A stretch of 10,554 nucleotides of DNA. It comes from Actinomycetota bacterium. GTDB lineage: Bacteria; Actinomycetota; Actinomycetes; Acidothermales; Acidothermaceae. Positions 1 through 6,282 of the stretch are shown in pieces. The position numbers were made by a program, and so were the translations under genes. The stretch is from assembly GCA_003134755.1 (NCBI GenBank), contig PLCK01000039.1:9962-20515 (forward strand). The letters are read 5' to 3'. The notes beneath the pieces are model-generated. The model made no database searches. It was not told where the DNA came from and saw only the letters and a list, made by a program, of their open reading frames with translations. The first letter of the stretch is position 1, and each line of letters opens with the position of its first letter.

Positions 1-83
1 AGCACCGGCGGCCTGGCCGGCAAGCTCCGTGCCGCCCAGGCAACAGCTTCAGCGAAAATATCTCGCTCGACCCGAAATCTCAT
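1..83 (-). CDS. dnaN: DNA polymerase III beta subunit (sliding clamp), N-terminal fragment
   Basis: Only the first 27 complete codons are in the window. The gene starts at ATG (complement of 81-83) and runs off the left edge. The minus strand reads MRFRVERDIFAEAVAWAARS then LPARPPV, which matches the N-terminus of actinobacterial beta clamps (family pattern M-K/R-x-R-V-E-R-D-x-L/F-A-E-A-V-x-W-x-A-R-x-L-P-x-R-P). DnaN is the ring-shaped processivity clamp that holds the replicative polymerase on DNA. The position just beyond oriC and in the same direction as dnaA is where actinobacteria carry it. There is no strong Shine-Dalgarno; only a weak GGTGG lies upstream. The identification rests on a short segment, but both sequence and context agree. 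Confidence 0.88.
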   Translation of the reverse strand, partial: MRFRVERDIFAEAVAWAARSLPARPPV

Positions 84-505
84 GCCGCACCACCGCAGGC
101 GCCGACCGTGGGCGGGATCGCTAGCGGGGTCGGGTTCGAAGTGGGGCTCAAGGTCGCGGCGGGAACTGCCCATGTCACTGTGGGAACTGCCGAGGTGTGC
201 TTGTCCCTTACGTCTTTCGTCATTTCTAATCCTTGTCTCAAGGAAGTCGTCTTCGGTGCGGTGGACAGTGTGGAAAACTCGCGTCCACGCAGGTCAGACG
301 GCAAGTCGAGCGTAAGTGAGCTTGTGGATGACGGTGCCTGACCGGTGCGTTGCCTGGGGATTGGCGAGATCGTAGCGCCCGGCGCCCACACGCCGTCCCA
401 CGACAGGGCCGCGCTGCCCACCGCAATGGGGGTGTGGTCCACAGCGTTGTCCCCAGGCTGTGCACAGTGGTTGAGAAGGACTAGTCCGGTGGGCGAAACG
501 ATCAT
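84..505. other. oriC: Chromosomal replication origin (oriC), dnaN-dnaA intergenic region
   Basis: This 422-base non-coding stretch between dnaN and the dnaA stop codon is the usual place of oriC in actinobacteria. It holds several 9-mers close to the actinobacterial DnaA box TTGTCCACA: TTTTCCACA (complement of 269-277), TCATCCACA (complement of 323-331), TGGTCCACA (435-443), TTGTCCCCA (447-455) and the palindromic CTGTGCACAG (458-467). A weaker one, CTGTCCACC (complement of 260-268), directly abuts the 269-277 box. The least GC-rich part is about 205-240, a possible unwinding region. A 10-base direct repeat lies at 161-170 and 182-191. The boundaries are those of the intergenic space and are not a measured minimal origin. 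Confidence 0.8.
435..467 (+). promoter_or_regulatory. Phased cluster of three DnaA boxes in oriC
   Basis: Three boxes face the same way: TGGTCCACA (435-443), TTGTCCCCA (447-455) and CTGTGCACA (458-466). Each has one mismatch to TTGTCCACA or to the wider TTNTNCACA. The starts are 12 and 11 bases apart, about one helical turn, so bound DnaA would sit on one face of the DNA. The last box is part of the palindrome CTGTGCACAG and can be read on both strands. DnaA binding is inferred. Confidence 0.65.
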
Positions 506-2023
506 TCACTTGGCCTGCGACTTGATCCGGTTGGTCAGTTCGGTCACCTGGTTGTAGATCGACCGGCGCTCGGCCATCAGCGACCGGATCTTGCGATCGG
601 CGTGCATCACCGTGGTGTGATCGCGGCCGCCGAACAACTGTCCGATCTTGGGCAGCGATAGGTCGGTCAGCTCGCGGCAGAGGTACATCGCCACCTGGCG
701 GGCGGTCACGAGGACCCGGCTTCGGGAGGATCCGCACAGGTCTTCCAGAGAGATCCCGAAGTACGAGCCGGTCGCCGCCATGATCGTCGCGGCGGTGATC
801 TCGGGTCCTTGGCTATCGGGGATGAGGTCCTTCAGCACGACCTCGGCGAGCGAGAGGTCGACGCCTTGCCGGTTCAGGCTGGCGAACGCGGTGACTCGGA
901 TGAGAGCACCTTCGAGTTCGCGGATGTTGCTCGCGATCTTGCTGGCGATGTACTCCATGACGTCGTTGGGAACGTTGAGCCGTTCTTGGGCCGCCTTCTT
1001 GCGCAGGATCGCGATGCGGGTCTCGAGCTCGGGCGGTTGGACGTCGGTGAGCAGCCCCCATTCGAATCTGTTGCGAAGCCTGTCCTCGAGGGTCACCAAC
1101 TGCTTCGGGGGACGGTCGCTCGAGATCACGATCTGTTTGGTCGCGTTGTGCAGCGTATTGAACGTATGGAAGAACTCTTCCTGCGTCTGTTCCTTGTTTT
1201 CGAGGAACTGGATGTCGTCGACAAGCAGCACGTCGACCTCGCGATACCGGCGCCGGAATCCTTCGGCCTTGCCGTCGCGGATCGAGTTGATGAAGTCATT
1301 GGTGAACTCTTCGGAGCTGACGTAGCGCACCCGGGCGCCGTGAAAAAGGCCCATCGCGTAATGCCCGATGGCGTGCAGGAGATGGGTTTTGCCCAGCCCG
1401 GACTCGCCGTAGATGAACAGCGGGTTGTAGGCCTTGGCAGGCGCCTCGGCAACGGCGACCGCAGCCGCATGGGCGAATCTGTTGCTGGCGCCGATGACGA
1501 AGGTTTCGAAGGTGTACTTCGGGTTCAACCGGGCCGGCTCGATCTCGCGGCGCGCGCCCGGCTCACGGCCGGTGCCTAAGTGCGCCCGAGGGTTGTCGCG
1601 CCCGCCCCGATGCGCTTGCGGTTCAGCCTCGGGCCGCTGGTCGCCGGCGCGGTCGGAACTGTCGGAGTCGCGGCGCGCACCCAACTCGCTGAGCCGGCCG
1701 TTGTCGGTGGCCTCCGCAGGCGATTCGGACACTGCCGACGGCTCGACGGTCACCGCGAATCTGACCTCGCGGCCGATCTCGGCCGCCAGTGCGGCGGTCA
1801 GCGCCGGCCGGAGACGGCTCTCGAGGACGTCCTTGGCGAATTCGTGGGGCGCGGCCAGGACGACGGTGTCCTCAACCAGGGCGATCGGTCGGGTGAGCGA
1901 CAACCACGCCTGGAACTGCGGGGTGACTTCGCCCTGCGCAGACAGCCGCTCGAGGGTCCGCGCCCACAACGCGGCCAGCTCGGGGCCGGTTTCTTGTACG
2001 CCGTTCTCGTGCGGGGCGGACAC
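506..2023 (-). CDS. dnaA: Chromosomal replication initiator protein DnaA
   Basis: DnaA is the AAA+ ATPase that binds DnaA boxes, opens oriC and recruits the helicase. With the start used here the protein has 505 residues. Domain I (about 10-95) is the N-terminal interaction domain. It is followed by a charged linker (domain II, about 95-170) rich in Glu, Arg and Gly. Domain III carries Walker A GESGLGKT (206-213) and Walker B LLVDD (Asp269-Asp270). Domain IV ends with the DnaA signature GGRDHTTVMHA (465-475), which contacts the box. The frame stays open to TTG at 2071, but GTG at 2021-2023 gives the expected N-terminus (VSAPHENG...) and has a GAGAGGGG stretch a few bases upstream. GTG at 2029 and 2035 are also possible. 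The gene points leftward, away from rpmH. Confidence 0.97.
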   Translation of the reverse strand: MSAPHENGVQETGPELAALWARTLERLSAQGEVTPQFQAWLSLTRPIALVEDTVVLAAPHEFAKDVLESRLRPALTAALAAEIGREVRFAVTVEPSAVSESPAEATDNGRLSELGARRDSDSSDRAGDQRPEAEPQAHRGGRDNPRAHLGTGREPGARREIEPARLNPKYTFETFVIGASNRFAHAAAVAVAEAPAKAYNPLFIYGESGLGKTHLLHAIGHYAMGLFHGARVRYVSSEEFTNDFINSIRDGKAEGFRRRYREVDVLLVDDIQFLENKEQTQEEFFHTFNTLHNATKQIVISSDRPPKQLVTLEDRLRNRFEWGLLTDVQPPELETRIAILRKKAAQERLNVPNDVMEYIASKIASNIRELEGALIRVTAFASLNRQGVDLSLAEVVLKDLIPDSQGPEITAATIMAATGSYFGISLEDLCGSSRSRVLVTARQVAMYLCRELTDLSLPKIGQLFGGRDHTTVMHADRKIRSLMAERRSIYNQVTELTNRIKSQAK

Positions 2024-2107
2024 GCACACCCCTCTCACTGACCGGCAAACTGCTGAATTGCTGCCTGGCAAACGATCGATCAGCCGAGGTGCGGCCGAAT
2101 ATCTGGT

Positions 2108-2140
2108 GTCGCAAACTGGGATTTTGGCCCAGATTGCGAC
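2108..2140. repeat. Imperfect inverted repeat in the dnaA upstream region
   Basis: The arms GTCGCAAACTGGG (2108-2120) and CCCAGATTGCGAC (2128-2140) are complementary at 12 of 13 positions, around a 7-base centre ATTTTGG. The repeat lies 85-117 bases upstream of the chosen dnaA GTG. It starts 10 bases downstream (minus strand) of a TTGACA hexamer at 2151-2156, so it covers the place where a -10 box and transcription start would be. It could be an operator or a hairpin in the 5' leader. No T-run follows on either strand, so a simple terminator is unlikely. Confidence 0.6.
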
Positions 2141-2150
2141 GGTTCGTACC

Positions 2151-2185
2151 TGTCAAGGGGTGGTTCGTCCACACCGTCGTCCACA
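2151..2185 (-). promoter_or_regulatory. Putative dnaA promoter -35 with two upstream DnaA boxes
   Basis: On the minus strand a consensus-like -35 TTGACA lies at 2151-2156. The -10 is not clear: the hexamer at 17 bases spacing is TCTGGG, and CAATCT lies only 14 bases away. Directly upstream are two identical 9-mers TCGTCCACA (2165-2173 and 2177-2185), each one base from the DnaA box TTGTCCACA, 12 bases apart. Boxes next to the dnaA promoter fit the known DnaA autoregulation. The boxes are better supported than the promoter. Confidence 0.5.
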
Positions 2186-2278
2186 ACCTGTGTACGCAGC
2201 GCGGTTGGTGCGACCAGCACGGTCAACCCGGAGGCTCCGTGCGTGCCGGTTCGTGATGAGCCCGAGGGCGGTGATGGA

Positions 2279-2320
2279 AAGGCTGGCCGGTGGGACGCTA
2301 ACAGCGTGCTGGCCAGCCTT
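2279..2320. repeat. Nested inverted repeat in the dnaA-rpmH intergenic region
   Basis: The perfect 10-base arms AAGGCTGGCC (2279-2288) and GGCCAGCCTT (2311-2320) enclose a second perfect hairpin, ACGCT (2295-2299), loop AAC, AGCGT (2303-2307). Nothing in the neighbouring genes explains it. A DnaA-box-like TTCTCCACA follows 8 bases later, at 2328-2336. There is no T-run on the plus strand, and it lies between divergent genes, so a terminator role is unlikely. A cruciform, an operator or part of a bipartite origin are possible. Confidence 0.6.
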
Positions 2321-2327
2321 CAAGGAG

Positions 2328-2336
2328 TTCTCCACA
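2328..2336 (+). promoter_or_regulatory. DnaA-box-like 9-mer
   Basis: TTCTCCACA differs by one base from TTGTCCACA. It stands alone, just past the nested inverted repeat, in the dnaA-rpmH intergenic region. A single isolated near-match in 600 bases could be chance, though the region has two others at 2165 and 2177. Confidence 0.4.
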
Positions 2337-2429
2337 AGCAACCTGCCAAGACCGCAACATTGAGCCGAGCCGGCCGTCGACTCAGTGTTCGCTAGCCCGT
2401 CGCCACCGCGTCGACCCATGAAGACCGGT

Positions 2430-2459
2430 TTGACCGTGTCAACGCTCGGCCCGTACCGT
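2430..2459 (+). promoter_or_regulatory. Putative rpmH promoter
   Basis: TTGACC (2430-2435), an 18-base spacer and TACCGT (2454-2459) fit the primary-sigma promoter pattern of actinobacteria (TTGACN, TANNNT). The start of transcription would fall near 2466, giving a leader of about 160 bases before rpmH. AGGAGG at 2460-2465 follows the -10 immediately, which conflicts with its use as a ribosome binding site if this promoter is the one used. There is no other equally good pair in the intergenic region. Confidence 0.5.
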
Positions 2460-2470
2460 AGGAGGTCCTT

Positions 2471-2497
2471 GTGACCTGCTGGACCACGTGTGCCTGA
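2471..2497 (+). CDS. Possible 8-codon leader ORF upstream of rpmH
   Basis: A perfect Shine-Dalgarno AGGAGG (2460-2465) is followed after 5 bases by GTG, then seven codons and TGA. The peptide would be MTCWTTCA, with two cysteines, one tryptophan and three threonines. It lies about 130 bases before rpmH. The arrangement resembles a leader peptide, but it is so short that chance is a real alternative. If transcription starts from the -10 at 2454-2459, the Shine-Dalgarno would be mostly lost from the mRNA, so translation would need an upstream promoter or a near-leaderless start. Confidence 0.3.
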   Translation: MTCWTTCA

Positions 2498-2625
2498 CTG
2501 GAATTGCACGGCACTCGCCCGGTAATCGAGCGCCCCTCGACACCGTGCTGAGCCGAATTTTCCCGCCAGGCAAAGCGTTTCCGGCCCGTTGACCGGCCGT
2601 ACCGATTCCTCCCTGGAGCCCCCGA

Positions 2626-2763
2626 GTGAGCAAGCGCACGTTCCAGCCGAACAATCGCCGCCGCGCGAAGACCCACGGCTTCCGCCTGCGCATGCGCACT
2701 CGTGCCGGTCGCGCCATTCTTGCCGCGCGTCGCCGGAAGGGCCGTCAGGGCCTTTCGGCCTGA
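2626..2763 (+). CDS. rpmH: 50S ribosomal protein L34
   Basis: This is a 45-residue, very basic protein starting MSKRTFQPNNRRRAKTHGFR and ending RRKGRQGLSA. That is the L34 pattern (KRTFQPN-x-RRRAKTHGFR-x-RM-x-TRAGR-x-I-x-x-x-RRxKGR). L34 is a small component of the large ribosomal subunit, bound to 23S rRNA. The start is GTG with GGAG (2615-2618) 7 bases upstream, and the length is typical of the family. It is the first gene of the rightward cluster, 25 bases before rnpA, the almost universal rpmH-rnpA pairing. Confidence 0.97.
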   Translation: MSKRTFQPNNRRRAKTHGFRLRMRTRAGRAILAARRRKGRQGLSA

Positions 2764-2788
2764 CGTCGCCACGATTCGGCGATCACTG

Positions 2789-3148
2789 ATGCTCCCGGCC
2801 GCGTCCCGACTGCGACAGCGTCCGGACTTCACCGCCGCCGTCCGCTCGGGACGGCGAGCCGGCCGGCCACGACTCGTCGTCCATCTCGACCTTCCCTCGA
2901 CGCTCGCTACCTCGCCGACGGCCGGTCCCCGAGCTGGATTCGTCGTGAGTCGTTCGGTCGGGAGTGCGGTGGTGCGCAACCGGCTCCGGCGCCAACTTCG
3001 GCACCTCGTGGCGCCTCGACTCTCCCACCTCCCAGCTGGCGCCCGGCTCGTCGTTCGCGTCCTACCGGCCGCCGCCGGATCGTCGACGGCACAGTTGGCG
3101 GGAGACCTCGACGCAGGTCTTCGTCGTTGCCTGGATCGGTCGCGGTGA
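2789..3148 (+). CDS. rnpA: Ribonuclease P protein component
   Basis: RnpA is the protein subunit of RNase P, which assists the catalytic RNA in trimming the 5' ends of tRNA precursors. The 119-residue protein begins MLPAASRLRQRPDFTAAVRS, the usual actinobacterial start. It carries the RNR signature (Arg63-Asn64-Arg65) in the stretch VVSRSVGSAVVRNRLRRQLR that forms the RNA-binding helix. The frame is open further upstream, but ATG at 2789 fits the family start. There is no strong Shine-Dalgarno before it, so translation may depend on coupling to rpmH. Its TGA overlaps the GTG of yidD (GTGA, 3145-3148). An Arg-rich, Pro-containing composition is normal for RnpA. Confidence 0.94.
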   Translation: MLPAASRLRQRPDFTAAVRSGRRAGRPRLVVHLDLPSTLATSPTAGPRAGFVVSRSVGSAVVRNRLRRQLRHLVAPRLSHLPAGARLVVRVLPAAAGSSTAQLAGDLDAGLRRCLDRSR

Positions 3149-3546
3149 AGAGCGCAGCCGTCGACCCAAGCGGCCCCGCCGGTGAGGCCGGCCGGAGGAG
3201 TCCGAGCCTCGCGGCCCGGCTCGTCGTCGTCCCGATCGTTGGGTATCGCCGTCTGGTCAGCCCGTTCCTCGGGCAGCGCTGCCGGTTCTATCCAAGCTGC
3301 AGTTCGTACGCGGTCACGGCAGTCGAGACCCACGGAGTCGTCCGCGGGTTGTGGCTGGCTGCGCGGCGGATCGCTCGGTGCCACCCCTGGAACCCCGGCG
3401 GTGTCGATCACGTTCCTCCGGCAGCAGCGCCGCATCGGGAGCTGTCGCGTGAACGCAGTGTGCCGAGCACCGACATTCTTGCGACGACGGCATCCTCGCC
3501 GTCCTCGTCCGTCATGACAGCAGGAGCCACCCGGTGCATGTCCTGA
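3145..3546 (+). CDS. yidD: Membrane protein insertion efficiency factor YidD
   Basis: YidD is a small, membrane-associated protein thought to help YidC-dependent insertion. The 133-residue product contains the family core: PIVGYRRLVSPFLGQRCRFY then PSCSSYA, with Cys46 and Cys52, and further on CHPWNPGGVD with Cys79, so all three conserved cysteines are present. GTG at 3145 overlaps the rnpA stop by four bases, which suggests translational coupling. A TTG at 3127 is an alternative start. The first 25 residues are a variable, unconserved extension. The C-terminal part (about 95-133) is low-complexity and Ser/Thr-rich. The 3' end overlaps the yidC start by 13 bases. Confidence 0.93.
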   Translation: MKSAAVDPSGPAGEAGRRSPSLAARLVVVPIVGYRRLVSPFLGQRCRFYPSCSSYAVTAVETHGVVRGLWLAARRIARCHPWNPGGVDHVPPAAAPHRELSRERSVPSTDILATTASSPSSSVMTAGATRCMS

Positions 3547-4586
3547 ATCCGTTGTACGTCGCAGTCACCAAGGTGATCTTGGCGATTCATGCGCTGTTCG
3601 CCCCCGTCTTCGGCAACAGCAGCGGCGTCACCTGGGGTCTTTCGCTGTTCTTCCTGACCGTGCTGGTCCGGGTGCTGCTCTTCCCGATCTTCGTCAAGCA
3701 GATCAAGACCCAGCGCGCGATGTCCGTACTCGCGCCGAAGGTCAAAGAACTTCAGATCAAGTACAAGAAAGACCGCGAGCGCATGAACACCGAGGTCATG
3801 GCGCTCTATCGCGAGCACAACGCGAACCCACTCATGGGCTGCCTGCCGCTCCTGCTGCAAATGCCTGTGTTCTATGCGCTTTTCCACGTGCTGCGCTACA
3901 TCTCCGAACACGGTGGCTCGGCGCCGGCCAGCTTCCTCGCGGCCAGCAAGGGCAACGCCGTCCAAGCCTGTACGAGCTATCTGAAGGACCCGTCCTCGCA
4001 CTTCACCGCGCAATACGGGTGGACGCCGGGAAACCTCTGCACCGCAGGGCACGCCAAGGTGTTCGGCGTCCCGCTTGCGCTCGGTTTCCGCACCGCCGCG
4101 AAGGCTGCTGCTTTCGGTGCGCAGCCTTCGACCGTGAAGGTCGTCACGGTGATCGCGATCGTCATCATGGCGTCGACGACGTTCCTCACGCAGCGACAGT
4201 TGATGGCGCGCAACGCCGCGAGCGGCACGGCGATGCCGTCGCAGCAGAAGATGATGCTCTACGTCTTGCCGCCGCTCTTCGCCATCTTCGGCCTGAACTT
4301 CCAGATGGGTGTCCTGATCTACTGGGTCACCACCAACACCTGGTCCCTGGGGCAACAACACTTCGTCATCAAGGCAATGCCGCACATTGCTCCCGGTGGG
4401 CCACCTGCTGGCGGGGTCACACCCGGAAGCTCGCCGCCAGCAGGTGGGGCGGGCGGCGCCAAGAAACGCGGGCAACCACCCGCGCCACCACCGCCACCGC
4501 CCGTCGTGATCCGCCGTCAGGTCACCCGGCCGCCCAAGAGCAAGCGCGATGGTCGCCGTCCGCAGCGGCCGGGTAGTCCCAGGTGA
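3534..4586 (+). CDS. yidC: Membrane protein insertase YidC/Oxa1
   Basis: YidC inserts membrane proteins into the cytoplasmic membrane, alone or with SecYEG. The 350-residue protein is of the short type found in Gram-positive bacteria, without the large periplasmic domain of the Escherichia coli protein. It has hydrophobic segments near 7-27, 34-52, 95-118, about 205-222 and 240-265. Arg46 in FLTVLVRVLLFPIFV is the conserved arginine of the hydrophilic groove, and a charged cytoplasmic hairpin follows (about 53-90). The tail from about 286 is Pro/Gly-rich and then strongly basic (RRQ...KSKRDGRRPQR), as in proteins whose YidC tail touches the ribosome. GTG at 3534 has GGAG (3523-3526) 7 bases upstream. 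Confidence 0.96.
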   Translation: MHVLNPLYVAVTKVILAIHALFAPVFGNSSGVTWGLSLFFLTVLVRVLLFPIFVKQIKTQRAMSVLAPKVKELQIKYKKDRERMNTEVMALYREHNANPLMGCLPLLLQMPVFYALFHVLRYISEHGGSAPASFLAASKGNAVQACTSYLKDPSSHFTAQYGWTPGNLCTAGHAKVFGVPLALGFRTAAKAAAFGAQPSTVKVVTVIAIVIMASTTFLTQRQLMARNAASGTAMPSQQKMMLYVLPPLFAIFGLNFQMGVLIYWVTTNTWSLGQQHFVIKAMPHIAPGGPPAGGVTPGSSPPAGGAGGAKKRGQPPAPPPPPPVVIRRQVTRPPKSKRDGRRPQRPGSPR

Positions 4587-4645
4587 CAGATCGGTTCACT
4601 CCGGACCCCTCAGACGAAGCGTCCAATTCCCAGGAGGACCTCCCC

Positions 4646-5347
4646 GTGGCAAGCACGACCGACGAGCCGCTCGATGTCCATGAGAGCGCGCCAGCGTCCC
4701 TCGATGTCGACACGTCCCTCGAGGCGGACAGTGATCCGGAGGCCGCCGACCGGGCTGGCGACGACGATGCCGGCGATGACGGTGTGGGCGACGAGGCGAC
4801 GGAGGGCAAGCCCAAGCTTTCGTTGGCCGACCTACTGGAGCGCGAGGGCGAAGTCGCCGCTGACTACCTCGAAGGCCTGCTCGACATTATCGACGCCGAC
4901 GGCGACATCGACATGGACGTCGAAGGCGATCGGGCGGTCGTTTCGATCATCGGCGACAGGCTCAGGCACCTCGTCGGTCCTGATGGCAACGTGCTCGACG
5001 CTTTGCAGGAGTTGACCCGGCTGGCAGTGGCCCGGGAGACCGGCGTCCGTAGCAGGTTGATGCTTGACATCGGTGGTCATCGCGCTCGTCGCCGGGCTGA
5101 CCTCACAGTCATCGGCACGAAGGCTTCCGAGGAGGCCATCGCAACCGGTGAACCGGTCAGGCTGACCGCGATGTCTGCGTTCGAGCGCAAGGTCGTTCAC
5201 GATGCCGTCGCCGCTGCCGGACTGCGAAGCGAGTCCGAGGGAGTCGAGCCGCAGCGTTTTGTGGTCGTGCTGCCTGATCGCGCGCACCTGTCGCCCGCCG
5301 AAGGTGGCGGCGACGACCTGGAGGATGCACCCGTCGATCAAGCGTGA
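4646..5347 (+). CDS. khpB: KH/R3H-domain RNA-binding protein (Jag/KhpB/EloR family)
   Basis: This protein binds RNA and in Gram-positive relatives links cell elongation and division to RNA control with KhpA. It always lies next to yidC. The 233 residues comprise an acidic, Asp/Glu-rich N-terminal part (1-65), a KH domain (about 69-145) with a GPDG loop (111-114), and an R3H domain with ERKVVH (180-185) followed by SEGVEPQRFVVVLP. The Jag-N domain of firmicutes is absent, as usual in actinobacteria. The start is uncertain. GTG at 4646 has a perfect AGGAGG (4632-4637) 8 bases upstream, while GTG at 4583 would overlap the yidC stop (GTGA) and add 21 acidic residues. The 3' end overlaps rsmG by four bases. 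Confidence 0.93.
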   Translation: MASTTDEPLDVHESAPASLDVDTSLEADSDPEAADRAGDDDAGDDGVGDEATEGKPKLSLADLLEREGEVAADYLEGLLDIIDADGDIDMDVEGDRAVVSIIGDRLRHLVGPDGNVLDALQELTRLAVARETGVRSRLMLDIGGHRARRRADLTVIGTKASEEAIATGEPVRLTAMSAFERKVVHDAVAAAGLRSESEGVEPQRFVVVLPDRAHLSPAEGGGDDLEDAPVDQA

Positions 5348-6177
5348 GCGAGCCCGCGTCGAGCCCCTTTCCGAGTCCCCCGGACATCGCGCGGGAAATG
5401 TTCGGAGATCGACTGACGCTCGCCGAGGGATACGCCGGGTGGCTAGTGGGTGCCGGGGTCGAGCGCGGGTTGATCGGGCCGCACGAGGGCGAGCGGCTCT
5501 GGGATCGCCATCTGTTGAACTGCGTCGCGGCCGCGGCGCTGATACCGATGGGCAGCTCTGTCGTCGACCTGGGGTCGGGTGCCGGACTCCCCGGCATCGT
5601 CCTTGCGATCGCCCGACCCGACCTGACCGTCACGCTCGTCGAGTCGATGCTCAGGCGTACGGCGTTCCTGGAGGTGGTGGTTGCCGACCTCGGGCTGACC
5701 GGCGTACAGGTTCGGCATGCCAGGGCAGAGGAGCTCAAGAAGCCCCGCCTGCAGGCGGACGTCGTGTCGGCGCGTGCGGTCGCGCCCGTCGACCGGCTCG
5801 TGGCGCTGGCCGCGCCGCTGCTGCGGCCTGGTGGCCAACTGCTCGCGCTCAAGGGCGCAGGCGTCGTCGAGGAGGTCCGCAGCGGGTGGGCGAGCGTGCG
5901 GCGTGCTGGCATGGTCGACGACGCGGCGGTTCTGACGGTTCGCGCGGCGGCAGCGCTGCCGGACGTCGCCAGCGCCGGTGACCAGCTTTCCGAGCCCGTA
6001 TATCTGCCGGGTGTCGAGGTCTTTCGGGTGATGGCGTGGGAAGCGGACGGCACGCCGGCGCCCGACGCTCATGCCACCCATCCGGTGTCGCCGGACGCCG
6101 ATGGGCTCGCCCTGATCTTGCGACTGCGCAGGGTTCAGCCGGGGGTCTCACGGACCCGCCAGTCTGGTCTAGGCTGA
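5344..6177 (+). CDS. rsmG: 16S rRNA (guanine(527)-N7)-methyltransferase RsmG (GidB)
   Basis: RsmG adds a methyl group from S-adenosylmethionine to N7 of G527 of 16S rRNA. Its loss gives low-level streptomycin resistance in known cases. The 277-residue protein has the SAM-binding motif VVDLGSGAGLPG (Asp75 to Gly81 core), a preceding ERLWDRHLLNC and the later VSARAVAPVDRL, all family hallmarks. The C-terminal part, from about residue 200, is longer than in many relatives (E. coli has 207 residues) and includes a stretch rich in Ala, Pro and Asp before the final strand LALILRLRR. GTG at 5344 overlaps the khpB stop (GTGA). It lies in the usual place before parA. Confidence 0.95.
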   Translation: MSEPASSPFPSPPDIAREMFGDRLTLAEGYAGWLVGAGVERGLIGPHEGERLWDRHLLNCVAAAALIPMGSSVVDLGSGAGLPGIVLAIARPDLTVTLVESMLRRTAFLEVVVADLGLTGVQVRHARAEELKKPRLQADVVSARAVAPVDRLVALAAPLLRPGGQLLALKGAGVVEEVRSGWASVRRAGMVDDAAVLTVRAAAALPDVASAGDQLSEPVYLPGVEVFRVMAWEADGTPAPDAHATHPVSPDADGLALILRLRRVQPGVSRTRQSGLG

Positions 6178-6282
6178 CGTCCCCGGCGCCGGGCCGGAAC
6201 GGTCATGGGCTATGAGTAGAGCGACGAAGACGGCCACCCAATCGCCGATCGCACCCGCTACCTGCGGACGGAGGGAGCTCGC

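Noticed and set aside
809..1579. Long open frame of 256 codons on the plus strand within dnaA
   Set aside because: It is antisense to the conserved AAA+ part of dnaA. High GC content leaves such frames open, and its product shows no recognisable domain.
2024..2071. dnaA start at TTG 2071, extending the protein by 16 residues
   Set aside because: TTG is a rare start, no Shine-Dalgarno precedes it and the extra residues are not like a DnaA N-terminus. GTG at 2023 fits better.
1434..2363. Plus-strand frame of 309 codons across the dnaA 5' end and the intergenic region
   Set aside because: It overlaps dnaA and the DnaA boxes, has a low-complexity Arg/Ser-rich product and no family resemblance.
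2702..2788. Upstream extension of rnpA to 2702
   Set aside because: It would overlap rpmH in another frame by 62 bases, and the family start MLPAASRLRQRPDF lies at 2789.
2392..3435. Minus-strand frame of 347 codons opposite rpmH, rnpA and yidD
   Set aside because: It is antisense to three well-identified genes, with an Arg/Ala-rich product typical of a shadow frame.
3408..4475. Minus-strand frame of 355 codons opposite yidC
   Set aside because: It is antisense to yidC; its His/Arg/Glu-rich composition mirrors the codon pattern of the real gene.
5157..6053. Minus-strand frame of 298 codons opposite khpB and rsmG
   Set aside because: It is antisense to conserved domains; the product is Ser/Thr/Arg-rich without motifs.
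6182..6193. Palindrome CCCGGCGCCGGG after rsmG as a terminator
   Set aside because: It has no loop and no following T-run; a 12-base GC palindrome is not remarkable in DNA this rich in GC.
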